Source of the DNA: Herbaspirillum sp. meg3
GTDB lineage: Bacteria > Pseudomonadota > Gammaproteobacteria > Burkholderiales > Burkholderiaceae_D
Assembly (NCBI RefSeq): GCF_002257565.1
Contig: NZ_CP022736.1
Span: 1,674,001 to 1,738,000, forward strand
Direction of reading: 5' to 3'
Length of the DNA stretch: 64,000 nt
Part shown: piece by piece, positions 52,345-61,460 of the stretch
Position numbering within the stretch: the stretch's first letter is position 1
Layout of the letters: each line of letters begins with the position of its first letter
Program-made: the position numbers and the translations under genes
Notes under the pieces: generated by a model
Database searches by the model: none
The model's input: only the letters and a program-made list of their open reading frames with translations
What the model was told of the DNA's origin: nothing

Positions 52345-54852
52345 TTACTGCGCTGCCCGGGCCAGCGCCGCCACACGATCCACACGGCGTGTCGACACCA
52401 GGATGGAGCCGGTCGCGTTGCGTCGCAGCGCCTCTCGCAACACGGCAGCGCCATCCGCTCCTTGCGGTGTACCGCCCGCCATATAGCCATACGTGAATTG
52501 CAATGCGCGTTGATGCTGCAAGAGCACGTCCGCCTGATGCTTGACGAGGCTGTCGCGTACTTGCACGATGTTCGTCAACGTTGGACTCGCCTCAAGCATG
52601 GCCGCGATCAGCGGCGCTTCTCCTGCAATGCCGAAATGACGGATTTTTCCTGACTGCACGAGTGACTCCAGCCAGCGTTGCCATTCATCCGTCTGGATTA
52701 ATGCTTGCACCGGCTCGTGCAAGAACAGAATATCCAGCCAGCCGCGGCGCAGCCGGCGCAAGCTGTCTTCCAGACTCTTTTGCGCATGCGCAAGGCTCCA
52801 GTCGACCACGGGTTTGTTCAGCGCCGGCAATGCATTGCCGGCAATCTTGCGCAGCAGGATCTCCGGCACACCGGGGCCGGCGCCGTTCGGCCCATACAGG
52901 CCGACCTTGCTGGCGATGGTGATGCGCTGCAGTTCCGTGGAGGGAAGTTCTCCCAGCGATTTTTCCGCCAGACCAAAACCGTAGTAGGGCGAGGTGTCGA
53001 AATGGGTGAAGCCGGCATCCAGCGCGGTCGTGAGCAAAGCCTGGCGCTGCTGACTCTTGAACAGGTGATGCAGACTGGCGGTGCCAAAAGACAGGCGGGT
53101 GACGTCAAGCGTCGTGCCTGGAATACGGATGGACTGCATGCGCGTGGATCCTGTTGGAGAAGTCGTGAAAGGGCGGGATGACGGGCTTGCAGGCCCGGCT
53201 GCGAGGTCTTTACTTGTGGCGGCTAGCGCATCCGCCAGATGCGACGCCAGGCGTGCGGCCAACGCGACCGCAAGGAAGGTAGGATTGGCTTCCCCGGTAG
53301 TGGGGAAAACGCTACTCGACGCCACATACAGATTGGCCATGCCGTGTACCCGGCAGTCGCGATCGACCACGCCCATCTGCGGATCGTCATGCATGCGCGT
53401 GGTACCGACCTGATGGAAGCCATCGGTGGCTTGTTCCATGATGTGACCGATGCGCAGGTTTTCGGGGCGATGATAATCAATCCGGCCTTTGTTGGAAGCA
53501 CGTAGCCGGGCATCCAGAATCGCGTGCGCTTTCAGCACCGAGTCGGCGTCGTCGTGCAGATAGCGAAAATCGATCGTCAGGCGTGGCATGCCGTGGGCAT
53601 CTCGCTCCTGATTCAGGACAACGCGGCTTTCCGGATTCGGGATCTGCTCGGCATGGTAATTGAGCGCATAGGTGCCGCCTTGATTACGCAGCACGAAGCC
53701 GGGTTTGCGCACCGGCGACAGATAGCGCAGACGCAAGATGGTGATGATGTCGGTTGCTGCCTGCCATGGCCTGCGCAGAATGTTCATCACATGTGCAGCG
53801 TAGCGGTAGGGCGGCGGGCCGACATGGCGCAGGCGGATCGCCTCCGAAATCATGCGTCGTCCGATCGCTGGAATCGACAGGCCGAGAAATACCATCGACA
53901 AGGTCGGGTTGCGATGACGCTCGTCATAAAACGGAGGATTGTCGGCGAAGAAAGAGGTATTCAGCAGATGATGCTGACGCTGTGCTTCTGCCGACAAGGT
54001 GAAGCGCCGGCGCACATAGGTGCCGGTTTCATCTTCGGAGAAATCGAGATCAGAAAAGTCGTCGGGCTGATTCAGCGCGATGCTGGCGATGCTGCCAAAG
54101 ATGTGTCCCATGTAATACCGTCCCAACGGGCCACCGATGCCGCCGAACAGCGAAGGATGCATCTGCTGCGTGGCAAGCAGCAGGCGCGTGGTCTCCAGAC
54201 CACCGCCGGCCAGGACGTAGCGTCGCGCGCGAACGTCGACGCGCATCTGCTTGTGATGGACTTGCAACGCACTGATTTGCTGCTCTCTGTCATCCAGGCT
54301 GAGACCGGTAACGGTCGCGTCGAAGAGGACGTGGATGTTCGGCGACGCCATGACACGCGGGCCAAGTCGCGACACCAGCTTGGGTTGTCTGGCCCAGCGT
54401 TCGAGTTGCGACAGCTCGATGTCATCCATGTCCGGCCAGCGTTCAGGCTGCTTGCGGAATTCGGCTTTGCCGCAATCGAGATAGTCGGCTGCCTTGGCGT
54501 ACCACGGTGCAATGTCTTCCAGCGCAAACGGCCAGCCGGAATGCGGGACGTAATTGCGTGCTTCAAAATCGATCGCTTCAAACGGGACGCAGCGGCCACC
54601 CCATAACCACGAGCTGCCGCCCAATGCGCGGTTGGATGCCAGCTCCATGGGCGAGTGGGCTTTTTCGTCGAGCACCGTGGCGCGCGACCAGTCCTGCGTC
54701 GCGGAATTATGTTCGGCGCCGCCGGATTCCAGCATCAGCACTTGCAGCCCGCGTGCCTCTGCCTCCAGCGCAAGCGCCAGTCCTACCGGTCCGGTGCCGA
54801 CAATGCAGATGTCGACGATTTGATCGGCCTGCAAGGCCGTCAGCATCACCAT
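52345..54852 (-). CDS. GMC oxidoreductase fused to aldo-keto reductase
   Basis: 835 residues. The N-terminal part (about 1-545) is an FAD-dependent GMC oxidoreductase: GTGPVGLALALEAEARGL near residue 17, GGSSWLWGG, and the C-terminal HQVGTTRMHDDPQMG and PTTGEANPT. A Pro/Ser-rich linker (about 546-571) leads to an aldo-keto reductase (572-835) with the full tetrad: Asp and Tyr in HFDTSPYYG, Lys in ASKVG, His in FLHEP. One polypeptide thus joins an FAD alcohol oxidation module and an NAD(P)H carbonyl reduction module. In an exopolysaccharide region it may rework a sugar hydroxyl, for instance by oxidation and re-reduction. Substrate unknown. Confidence 0.88.
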   Translation of the reverse strand: MVMLTALQADQIVDICIVGTGPVGLALALEAEARGLQVLMLESGGAEHNSATQDWSRATVLDEKAHSPMELASNRALGGSSWLWGGRCVPFEAIDFEARNYVPHSGWPFALEDIAPWYAKAADYLDCGKAEFRKQPERWPDMDDIELSQLERWARQPKLVSRLGPRVMASPNIHVLFDATVTGLSLDDREQQISALQVHHKQMRVDVRARRYVLAGGGLETTRLLLATQQMHPSLFGGIGGPLGRYYMGHIFGSIASIALNQPDDFSDLDFSEDETGTYVRRRFTLSAEAQRQHHLLNTSFFADNPPFYDERHRNPTLSMVFLGLSIPAIGRRMISEAIRLRHVGPPPYRYAAHVMNILRRPWQAATDIITILRLRYLSPVRKPGFVLRNQGGTYALNYHAEQIPNPESRVVLNQERDAHGMPRLTIDFRYLHDDADSVLKAHAILDARLRASNKGRIDYHRPENLRIGHIMEQATDGFHQVGTTRMHDDPQMGVVDRDCRVHGMANLYVASSSVFPTTGEANPTFLAVALAARLASHLADALAATSKDLAAGPASPSSRPFTTSPTGSTRMQSIRIPGTTLDVTRLSFGTASLHHLFKSQQRQALLTTALDAGFTHFDTSPYYGFGLAEKSLGELPSTELQRITIASKVGLYGPNGAGPGVPEILLRKIAGNALPALNKPVVDWSLAHAQKSLEDSLRRLRRGWLDILFLHEPVQALIQTDEWQRWLESLVQSGKIRHFGIAGEAPLIAAMLEASPTLTNIVQVRDSLVKHQADVLLQHQRALQFTYGYMAGGTPQGADGAAVLREALRRNATGSILVSTRRVDRVAALARAAQ

Positions 54853-54876
54853 AGAATCCCTGAGCGTAAGTGTTTC

Positions 54877-55812
54877 TTATTTTTTGCCGAGAATGAAATT
54901 CTTCAGCCGCGCCATCTGCCATTGGCGCAGATAACGCCGGAATTCCCTGTTCTCGTAGCGAGGCAGCCGGCGCAGCGCCGACCAGAAGTAACTGAAAATC
55001 ATCAGCAGGCCGCCGATGACGACCGGTTTTTCGCGCATGCGGTTGATGCCGGTAGCAATGGCATACAGGGGGTGATATCCCATGTACCAGTTGCCGCGGC
55101 CCCAGCGCAGACGGCCTTCGTAGATATGCTTGTCCGATGAACCCATGATACGGTGATGCCATAGCCATGCCTTCGGATCGTAGTAGCAAAAGGTCTTCCA
55201 GCCTTTCATCCAGGCCGTATGCACGTCGATCCCGTCCCACGACAAATGCTGGACGAAGCCGCCGATGTCTTCAAAGGCAGTGCGTTTGTAAAGCTTGAAC
55301 TGACCCGCGACCTGTTCGTCGATGTGGCTCTCTTCGATGTACTGGCCGTCTTCGTGGCGATAGACCTTGCCCGACACGGCGGCCAGCTTCGGATCTTCGT
55401 CGAGTTTCTGGAACATGTGCTCCAGATAGAGCGGGCCAAAGGACATGTCGCCATCGAGTTTGGCGATGTACTGGTAGTCCTTGTTTTCAATATGTTCAAC
55501 GCCGAAATTGAATGCCGCGATGACGCCGCCACCCAATTTGCGGAAACCGCGGTTCTGGCGGGGCACCAGGCGAATGAAATGGTATTTTTCTGCATATTCA
55601 CGCACGATGTCCGGCGTGGTGTCGGCCGAGCCGTCGTCGACAAGAATCCACTCGACCGGACGGCAGGTTTGGGCCACTATGGAATCCATGGTCAGGCGCA
55701 GATACTTGGACTCATCGCGCACAGGCGAAATAATCACCAACGGAACGATACGCGGATTGACGGCAGGTGGGGCTTCCACCGGTTCCAGCGGCTGTTGCTG
55801 ATCTCCTTGCAT
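54877..55812 (-). CDS. GT2-family glycosyltransferase
   Basis: 311 residues. A GT-A fold begins at about residue 24 (VPLVIISPVRDE), with LVDDGS near 58 and the metal-binding LDGD near 119. The acceptor-side ED-like motif is in the DGIDVHTAWMKGW region. One hydrophobic segment near 265-285 could anchor it to the membrane. It is 24 bases before the fusion gene and shares its direction. It should add a sugar to a lipid-linked or nascent polysaccharide. Confidence 0.9.
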   Translation of the reverse strand: MQGDQQQPLEPVEAPPAVNPRIVPLVIISPVRDESKYLRLTMDSIVAQTCRPVEWILVDDGSADTTPDIVREYAEKYHFIRLVPRQNRGFRKLGGGVIAAFNFGVEHIENKDYQYIAKLDGDMSFGPLYLEHMFQKLDEDPKLAAVSGKVYRHEDGQYIEESHIDEQVAGQFKLYKRTAFEDIGGFVQHLSWDGIDVHTAWMKGWKTFCYYDPKAWLWHHRIMGSSDKHIYEGRLRWGRGNWYMGYHPLYAIATGINRMREKPVVIGGLLMIFSYFWSALRRLPRYENREFRRYLRQWQMARLKNFILGKK

Positions 55813-56031
55813 GACGCCTTCCTTATGCTTATCTTGTGAGATGTAAATTGGATTGAGATCACGGTCAGATTTGCCTATGCTGTCCGATCCCCGCGGTCAA
55901 ATCAAGAATTAATCTGAAAACTCCTGTCAAACAACGAGTGTTCGCTCAATAATATTGTTAAAATGATATCAAATTAATGGCGAACGTAATTCGATTAAAT
56001 TGACTTTTATCTAATTTTTACGCTGGAACGG
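55813..56031. promoter_or_regulatory. AT-rich divergent gap of the polysaccharide region
   Basis: 219 bases between two divergent transcription units, clearly richer in A and T than the flanks (about 55920-56020). GTTCGC (55940-55945) and GCGAAC (55980-55985) frame a 34-base AT-rich core. Promoters for both directions are expected, but no consensus pair is convincing. Confidence 0.4.
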
Positions 56032-56838
56032 ATGCCAAAACAGACCGTATTCCCCACGTCCCATCTGTTCGGACTCGATATCTGCGCTGCGAGTTTCAAT
56101 CAGGCCGCGCATCAGTTGATGGTGCTCGCCGAGCGACGCGAAGGGCCTCCTGCGATTGTCGTCACGCCGAACGTTGATCACGTCGTCCGGCTGGATGCCG
56201 ACGCCCAGTTTCGTGCGCTCTACGTTCAGGCCGACTATATCTTTGCCGACGGCATGCCGCTGGTGTGGGCCAGCCGTATGAGCGAGGCGCCGTTGCCGGA
56301 ACGCGTGACCGGTTCCGATCTGTTTGTCGAACTGGCGCGTTCGGCGGCGAAGCAGCAATTGCCGGTATTTGTTATCGGCGGCATGCCGGGTCAGGAAGAA
56401 ATGCTGACCGCAGCATTTGCGCGTGTCTATCCGGGTTTGCAGGTTGAGATCTATTGCCCGTCGATGAAGTTTGACCCCACCGGTGCAGAAGGGCTGGAAG
56501 CGCTGCGTCGCGTCAATGCCTGCAAACCAGGCTTGGTGTTCGTCTGCCTCGGGATGCCCAAACAAGAGCGCTGGTCGTTCGCGCATCAAGACAAGATGCA
56601 GGCCGGCGTGGTGATGTGCGTCGGCGCCGCCATGGAGTTTGCGCTCGGCTTCAAGTCGCGTGCGCCGCTATGGATGCAGAAGGCCGGGCTGGAATGGTTT
56701 TGGCGGCTCGCATCAGAACCGCGCCGCCTGTGGCGCAGATACATCGTTCAAGGTTCGAAATTCGCCGGTTTGCTGCACCGAGAACGGAAGGTGCAACGTA
56801 CAATCAAACTCAACAAGAGGACAGGGAGCGGCCATTGA
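56032..56838 (+). CDS. WecG/TagA/CpsF-family glycosyltransferase
   Basis: 268 residues (GT26). Family motifs are TPNVDHVVRLDAD, ADGMPLVWASR with the Asp thought catalytic, and GMPKQERW. Such enzymes add N-acetylmannosaminuronate, N-acetylmannosamine or glucose as the second sugar on an undecaprenyl-linked unit. The next gene encodes the first-sugar transferase, so the two act in order. The stop overlaps the next start (TTGA). The basic C-terminus (RRLWRRYIVQGSKF) may bind membrane. Confidence 0.92.
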   Translation: MPKQTVFPTSHLFGLDICAASFNQAAHQLMVLAERREGPPAIVVTPNVDHVVRLDADAQFRALYVQADYIFADGMPLVWASRMSEAPLPERVTGSDLFVELARSAAKQQLPVFVIGGMPGQEEMLTAAFARVYPGLQVEIYCPSMKFDPTGAEGLEALRRVNACKPGLVFVCLGMPKQERWSFAHQDKMQAGVVMCVGAAMEFALGFKSRAPLWMQKAGLEWFWRLASEPRRLWRRYIVQGSKFAGLLHRERKVQRTIKLNKRTGSGH

Positions 56839-58244
56839 GCTTTTACGCTGACAAACGCAACCATCACACTACCTTGCTCGGGCTTGCCGTCGGCGCAGCC
56901 TATGCCTTTACGATTATTCTGACGCTGGAAGTCTGTATCGCCGTGTATCAGTGGGCGGCGTTTTCCACATTCAATTTTGTGGCGGCGATCGCAGGTGTGG
57001 TCGGCTTCGCCGTTTTCAGTGATCCGCGTCGTTATGCGGTCGACAATTCGTCGATGATGGTGCATTACTTCGGCACGATCGTACGGCTGTGGATAGGCAC
57101 TTTCTTTGTCGTCGTCCTGTCGTTATATCTGACCAAATCCGGCGAAGATTTCTCTCGCGTGGTGATGACGATGTGGCTTGCGGCCACGCCTTTTACTTTG
57201 GCGTTGACCTCCTTCCTGTGCCGCCGCTGGGCATTGCGCTTATACAGCGCCAAGGGCGAGCGGCGCACGGCTGTATTCGTCGGTTTCAGCGAAGATGCAC
57301 AACGCTTGTCGGAGTCGTTTCAGACGTCGAAAATGCTTGGCATTACCCCTTTGGGTTTCTTCGATAACCGGCAGGGAACCCAACGTGTCGGCTCCGAGCT
57401 GCCTCGCTTGGGCAGCTTGATGGATGCCATCACCTGGATCGAACACAATCCTGTCGACGTCGTCTTCGTCGGGCTGGTGCATGCCCGCTATAGCGATATT
57501 GCACCGGTAGTGGATGCTTTGCACGACTCCGTAGCGTCGGTCTATTTTGTGCCGGAATCAAAAATGTTCGGCCTTGGCCACATGCAATATGGCGAGATCG
57601 CCGGTACGCCGGTGCTGGTGGCTTACGAGACGCCGTTCATCGGCGTGACGCGCCTGCTCAAGCGATTTGTTGATGTGATCCTGTCTTTCATCATTTTGCT
57701 GTTGCTCAGTCCGGTGTTGTTCATCATCGCAATGGGTGTGAAGCTGTCGTCGCCGGGCCCGATCGTGTTTCGCCAGATGCGTTACGGCGTCGGTGGTCAG
57801 CGTATAGTGGTGTCCAAATTCCGCTCCATGCGTAACGATCCGCTGCCCCAGGAAAACGGCGAGGTCAAGCAGGCAACCGTCGGCGACGCACGCGTGACTC
57901 CATTCGGGCGTTTCTTGCGCAAGACTTCGCTGGACGAGCTACCGCAGTTTTTCAACGTACTCGAAGGCTCAATGAGCATCGTCGGTCCGCGTCCGCACGC
58001 GGTTCAGCATAACGAGCTGTATCGCAAGCAAGTCAAGGGATACATGCTGCGGCACAAGGTCAAACCAGGCATCACCGGTTGGGCGCAGGTAAACGGTTTG
58101 CGCGGCGAAACCGATACGCTCGACAAGATGCAGCGCCGTATTGAGTACGATCTCTATTACATCCGCCACTGGTCGCTGGCGCTGGATTTTAAAATCATTT
58201 TGCGTACCGTGCTGGTGGTATTAAAAGACCGCAATGCATATTGA
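56835..58244 (+). CDS. Undecaprenyl-phosphate sugar phosphotransferase (WcaJ/WbaP type)
   Basis: 469 residues from TTG 56835, which has GGGAG upstream and overlaps the previous stop. Four N-terminal membrane helices (about 12-135), a nucleotide-binding-like CoA fold (about 145-270), one more hydrophobic re-entrant helix, and the catalytic PNPT domain (about 280-465: SPGPIVFRQMRYG, KFRSMR, TSLDELPQF, GPRPHA, KPGITGWAQVNGLRG) are present. It loads the first sugar-phosphate, often glucose or galactose, on undecaprenyl phosphate and so starts exopolysaccharide repeat-unit synthesis. Upstream in-frame ATGs would lie within wecG. Confidence 0.93.
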   Translation: MSFYADKRNHHTTLLGLAVGAAYAFTIILTLEVCIAVYQWAAFSTFNFVAAIAGVVGFAVFSDPRRYAVDNSSMMVHYFGTIVRLWIGTFFVVVLSLYLTKSGEDFSRVVMTMWLAATPFTLALTSFLCRRWALRLYSAKGERRTAVFVGFSEDAQRLSESFQTSKMLGITPLGFFDNRQGTQRVGSELPRLGSLMDAITWIEHNPVDVVFVGLVHARYSDIAPVVDALHDSVASVYFVPESKMFGLGHMQYGEIAGTPVLVAYETPFIGVTRLLKRFVDVILSFIILLLLSPVLFIIAMGVKLSSPGPIVFRQMRYGVGGQRIVVSKFRSMRNDPLPQENGEVKQATVGDARVTPFGRFLRKTSLDELPQFFNVLEGSMSIVGPRPHAVQHNELYRKQVKGYMLRHKVKPGITGWAQVNGLRGETDTLDKMQRRIEYDLYYIRHWSLALDFKIILRTVLVVLKDRNAY

Positions 58245-59530
58245 CGTTATTGACGTTGCCGGGCCGACTATCGGCTATCTCGACCCTTTCCACCATGGCG
58301 CATGAAGTCACCCGACATCTGCTGAGTGAACTGGCGCCGGATATCGCCGGCCGCTTTGCTGCGGGCACGGCGGTGCGCGTCCACACTTCCTTCGAGCACG
58401 CTGAAAGGCGTTGGCGAGCGGCGCAGATGGCATGTGCCGCATACGGTTTCCAGGCCTATGACTGGCTGGCCACCTGGCAGCGAGAATTGGGCGCACGGCA
58501 AGGCTGGGAAGTCTGCATTGTTGAACTGAGCGATACCGATGATCGCACCTTGATGCTGTTGCCTCTGGGGCGTCAGCGCAAAAATGGAATTCGCTTCGCA
58601 GGTTTTCTCGGCGGTGAGATCACCGACTATCACGCACCGTTGCTGCATCCCGATTTTGACACATCCGCTTTTGCTGCATTATGGCCGGTCATCATGCGCC
58701 TGTTGGGTGGCGTTGATGTCTTTCGCGCCCGGCGCATGCCGCAGCATATCGAAGGCATCACCAATCCCTTGGCGGCACTGCCGGGCATGCGCCATACCGA
58801 GCAGGCGCATGCGGCGACGTTGACGTCGACTTATGCTGAATTCCAGAAGGTGCGCAGCGCCAAGATGTTTGCTGACACGCGTCGCCAATTGCGGCGTCTC
58901 AATGAACTTGGAACGGTGAAATTGCTGATCGATGCGCCGCCGGAACAACGTGCCGCCGTTATCACCGGTATGGCACAACAAAAAGCCCGGCGCTGGCACG
59001 AGACCGGCAGCCGCGATTTGTTTGCCGAACCGGGTTATCTGGATTTTTATCAGCAGCTTGCGGCGCAGGGTTTATCCGGTGGCGAGATTGTCGTATCGGC
59101 TTTGTATGTCGACGACAAGCTGGTCGCGACGCATTGGGGCATGCGCTATGGCAGCCGCTTCTACTGGCTGATGCCGGGATATCAGGATGGCGAATGGGCA
59201 CGCTATTCGGTAGGGCGTATCTTGCTTGATGCCGTGGTTCAGTACTGCATCGCCGAAGAGCTGGCGGTGTTCGATCTGACAGTGGGCGATGAGGGCTACA
59301 AGATGCAATGGGCCGATCATATGCTGCCGTTATATGCAGGGCAGCAAGGCTATAGCCTGCGCGGCAAGATCGTAGTGGCGTTGAGCGATACCTATCAACA
59401 ACTGCGTGCGTGGGCGCGCAACAATGAGCGTCTGCGCAACCTGGTCAGACGTCTGCGCGGGCAGCGTCCCGGTTCCGCTTCTAACGCTGCCTCGAATTCA
59501 ACTTCGAATTCGACTCCCAATAATCAATAG
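58241..59530 (+). CDS. CelD/BcsL-like GNAT acetyltransferase of a polysaccharide locus
   Basis: Up to 429 residues. The C-terminal half has the BioF2-like (CelD/FemAB-related) GNAT fold: KMFADTRRQLRRLNELG, ALYVDDKLVATHWGMRYGSRFYWLMPGYQ. Such proteins acylate sugars or act on cell-surface polymers. The start is uncertain: TTG 58241 overlaps the previous stop (TTGA), while ATG 58295 lacks a ribosome site. The last 50 coding bases overlap the convergent deacetylase gene. The Asn/Ser repeats at the C-terminus fall within that overlap. Confidence 0.82.
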   Translation: MTLLTLPGRLSAISTLSTMAHEVTRHLLSELAPDIAGRFAAGTAVRVHTSFEHAERRWRAAQMACAAYGFQAYDWLATWQRELGARQGWEVCIVELSDTDDRTLMLLPLGRQRKNGIRFAGFLGGEITDYHAPLLHPDFDTSAFAALWPVIMRLLGGVDVFRARRMPQHIEGITNPLAALPGMRHTEQAHAATLTSTYAEFQKVRSAKMFADTRRQLRRLNELGTVKLLIDAPPEQRAAVITGMAQQKARRWHETGSRDLFAEPGYLDFYQQLAAQGLSGGEIVVSALYVDDKLVATHWGMRYGSRFYWLMPGYQDGEWARYSVGRILLDAVVQYCIAEELAVFDLTVGDEGYKMQWADHMLPLYAGQQGYSLRGKIVVALSDTYQQLRAWARNNERLRNLVRRLRGQRPGSASNAASNSTSNSTPNNQ

Positions 59531-60260
59531 CCGCATTCACCGGCAATACCTTGCAGCCTGCCGCCAGCGCGGCAGCGATGGCATGTTCCAGACGATCCGG
59601 CGTATAGCCGAAACGGCTCGGCGGACTTTCCACATCGTGCGTATTGACGATCAGCCAGCCTTTGTTGCGGGCGGTGCGTTGCAGTAGCGTTTCGTAATTT
59701 TCAGCATCCACCGGCAGGTCGTACAGGCGATGTGTCTTGAGCGCGTTCAGGTCGGCGACATGTTCATGTGTACCGCCGCCGGTGACGCGGCTGGAGCGAA
59801 AACGCCTGCTGCAAATGCGCTTGGCGTTGTAGGCGTAGGCGCCGAACGGATAAGCGAAATTCAGTGCCCCGATATCTACGCCCAGTTCGGCGAGGAAGGC
59901 CGCATTGCGATCCAGTTCTGCCTCCAGCGCATCGGCGCTGAGATTGTCGCAACGGATGTGTGAGTAGCTGTGGCAACCCAGTTCGTGGCCGTTGGCCAGC
60001 AAGGTTTGCAGATGTTCCCGGCTATGGCAGGGCTTGCCTTCTTCCATGCCGCCGGTCAGACCGCCGGCAACGTAGAACGTGCCGCGTACACCATTGTGCT
60101 CAAGTGCGTGTGCACCTGCTTCACATGCCGAGGCGGGGGCGTCGTCAAAGGTAAAGCTGACCACACCGGCTTCCGCCTCCAACGGCAACAAATTGCGGAA
60201 GGCATGCTGGGACAGTCGGCGACTGATGCGCAAGGCAAGTTTGGAAGCAGAATCGGACAT
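59481..60260 (-). CDS. Polysaccharide deacetylase (NodB fold)
   Basis: 259 residues. Catalytic Asp39 and metal Asp40 lie in SFTFDDAP, the metal His pair in GCHSYSH (His97 and His101), and NFAYPFGAYA and the NTHDV segment complete the CE4 pattern. It would remove N- or O-acetyl groups from polysaccharide. There is no signal peptide, unlike many periplasmic members, so it may act in the cytosol on lipid-linked units. Its 3' end overlaps the convergent acetyltransferase gene, so an acetylating and a deacetylating enzyme lie tail to tail. Confidence 0.9.
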   Translation of the reverse strand: MSDSASKLALRISRRLSQHAFRNLLPLEAEAGVVSFTFDDAPASACEAGAHALEHNGVRGTFYVAGGLTGGMEEGKPCHSREHLQTLLANGHELGCHSYSHIRCDNLSADALEAELDRNAAFLAELGVDIGALNFAYPFGAYAYNAKRICSRRFRSSRVTGGGTHEHVADLNALKTHRLYDLPVDAENYETLLQRTARNKGWLIVNTHDVESPPSRFGYTPDRLEHAIAAALAAGCKVLPVNAAIDYWESNSKLNSRQR

Positions 60261-60302
60261 GAGTGTTTTCCGGCAGCGACGGCGATGATGTCAACGCGTC
60301 AA

Positions 60303-61460
60303 TCAGTTGTCGACCACGTGCGCGCCAAAACGGCGGCGCCAACGCAAGAACGGCTTTTCCACAAAATTATAAGACGCTATGGCAAACACAAATGATAGCA
60401 GCACCGCCGTCAGCGCAAAAAACGGGAAGGTTTGCCAGCCGATGCGCTGCGGCCCGATGCTGCCGGGGCCCCACCATATCTCCGCCAGCACGATGGCAAT
60501 CGGGTGATACAGATACAGCGAATACGACCAGCCGCCGACGCGGCGCAAGGGTTTGGTTTCCAGTAGTCGGGTCAAGGGCGTGACTGACCTCGTGAAGCAG
60601 ATTGCCGTCATCAGCGGCATCAATGCCAGGCCTTGCAGGGAGTAGCGCAGCGTGTCGCGAAAACCCGGATGCCGCACCACAAAACACGCCAGCAGCAGGA
60701 TCAGACAAACCAGTTGTACCAACCTGCTGGCTGAAAAACGCCGCCAGTGTTTTTGCGTATCGTTGGCCAGAATCAGCGCCAGCCACGCACCATACAGAAT
60801 CGAATCGATGCGCGTATCGGTGGCCATGTAAATGTAATCGCTGCTGCCGCCATGGCGATGCACTATTACGCGCCACACCAGTACCAGGATGACACTACCC
60901 GCCAGCACCCACGAGAAGCGGCGCAGGTTGGCAGTCCCCGCCAGCAGCGCCACGCAGATAAAAGGGAAGACCAGATAGTATTGCTCCTCCACCGCCAGCG
61001 ACCACAAGATGCTGAAGGGATCGAAGCCATCGCGGCCCTGCCCGAAGTGCACGAATATGCCGTAGTAATTGGCATAGTAGAACAAGGCGGAAAATACCTT
61101 GCCCCAACCCATGATGCCGCCTGCTGCACTGAATACCAATGCCGCCAGAGCGACTGCGACCACGAGTGCAGGGTATAAGCGGAAAAGGCGCCGGACATAG
61201 AATCGACCGACGGCGATGCGGCCATTTTGTGCATGTTCAGCCAGCAGCAATCGGGTGATCAGCAATCCGCTGATGAAGAAAAATACGGTCACGCCAAAGC
61301 CGCCGGGTATCGCCGTGCTGAAGCCCAGATGCGCTATCAGCACCAGTAGCACTGCGCAAGCGCGCAGACCGTCGAGGCCGGGAATGTAGTCGAATGATGG
61401 CCGCGCGCTCGCCGTCGGGTTCGTGTTAATGCTTGTCTCCATAGTTGGGCTCGTGCTCAT
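60303..61460 (-). CDS. Acyltransferase-3 family membrane protein
   Basis: 385 residues with about ten membrane segments. The family signature is visible in FDYIPGLDGLRACAVLLVLIAHLG and in FYVRRLFRLYPALVVAV. Unlike the phage-borne protein at 26681 it has no SGNH domain. It most likely acetylates or succinylates the exopolysaccharide. It overlaps the outer-membrane gene by ATGA and lies 42 bases before the deacetylase gene, in one operon. Confidence 0.9.
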   Translation of the reverse strand: MSTSPTMETSINTNPTASARPSFDYIPGLDGLRACAVLLVLIAHLGFSTAIPGGFGVTVFFFISGLLITRLLLAEHAQNGRIAVGRFYVRRLFRLYPALVVAVALAALVFSAAGGIMGWGKVFSALFYYANYYGIFVHFGQGRDGFDPFSILWSLAVEEQYYLVFPFICVALLAGTANLRRFSWVLAGSVILVLVWRVIVHRHGGSSDYIYMATDTRIDSILYGAWLALILANDTQKHWRRFSASRLVQLVCLILLLACFVVRHPGFRDTLRYSLQGLALMPLMTAICFTRSVTPLTRLLETKPLRRVGGWSYSLYLYHPIAIVLAEIWWGPGSIGPQRIGWQTFPFFALTAVLLSFVFAIASYNFVEKPFLRWRRRFGAHVVDN

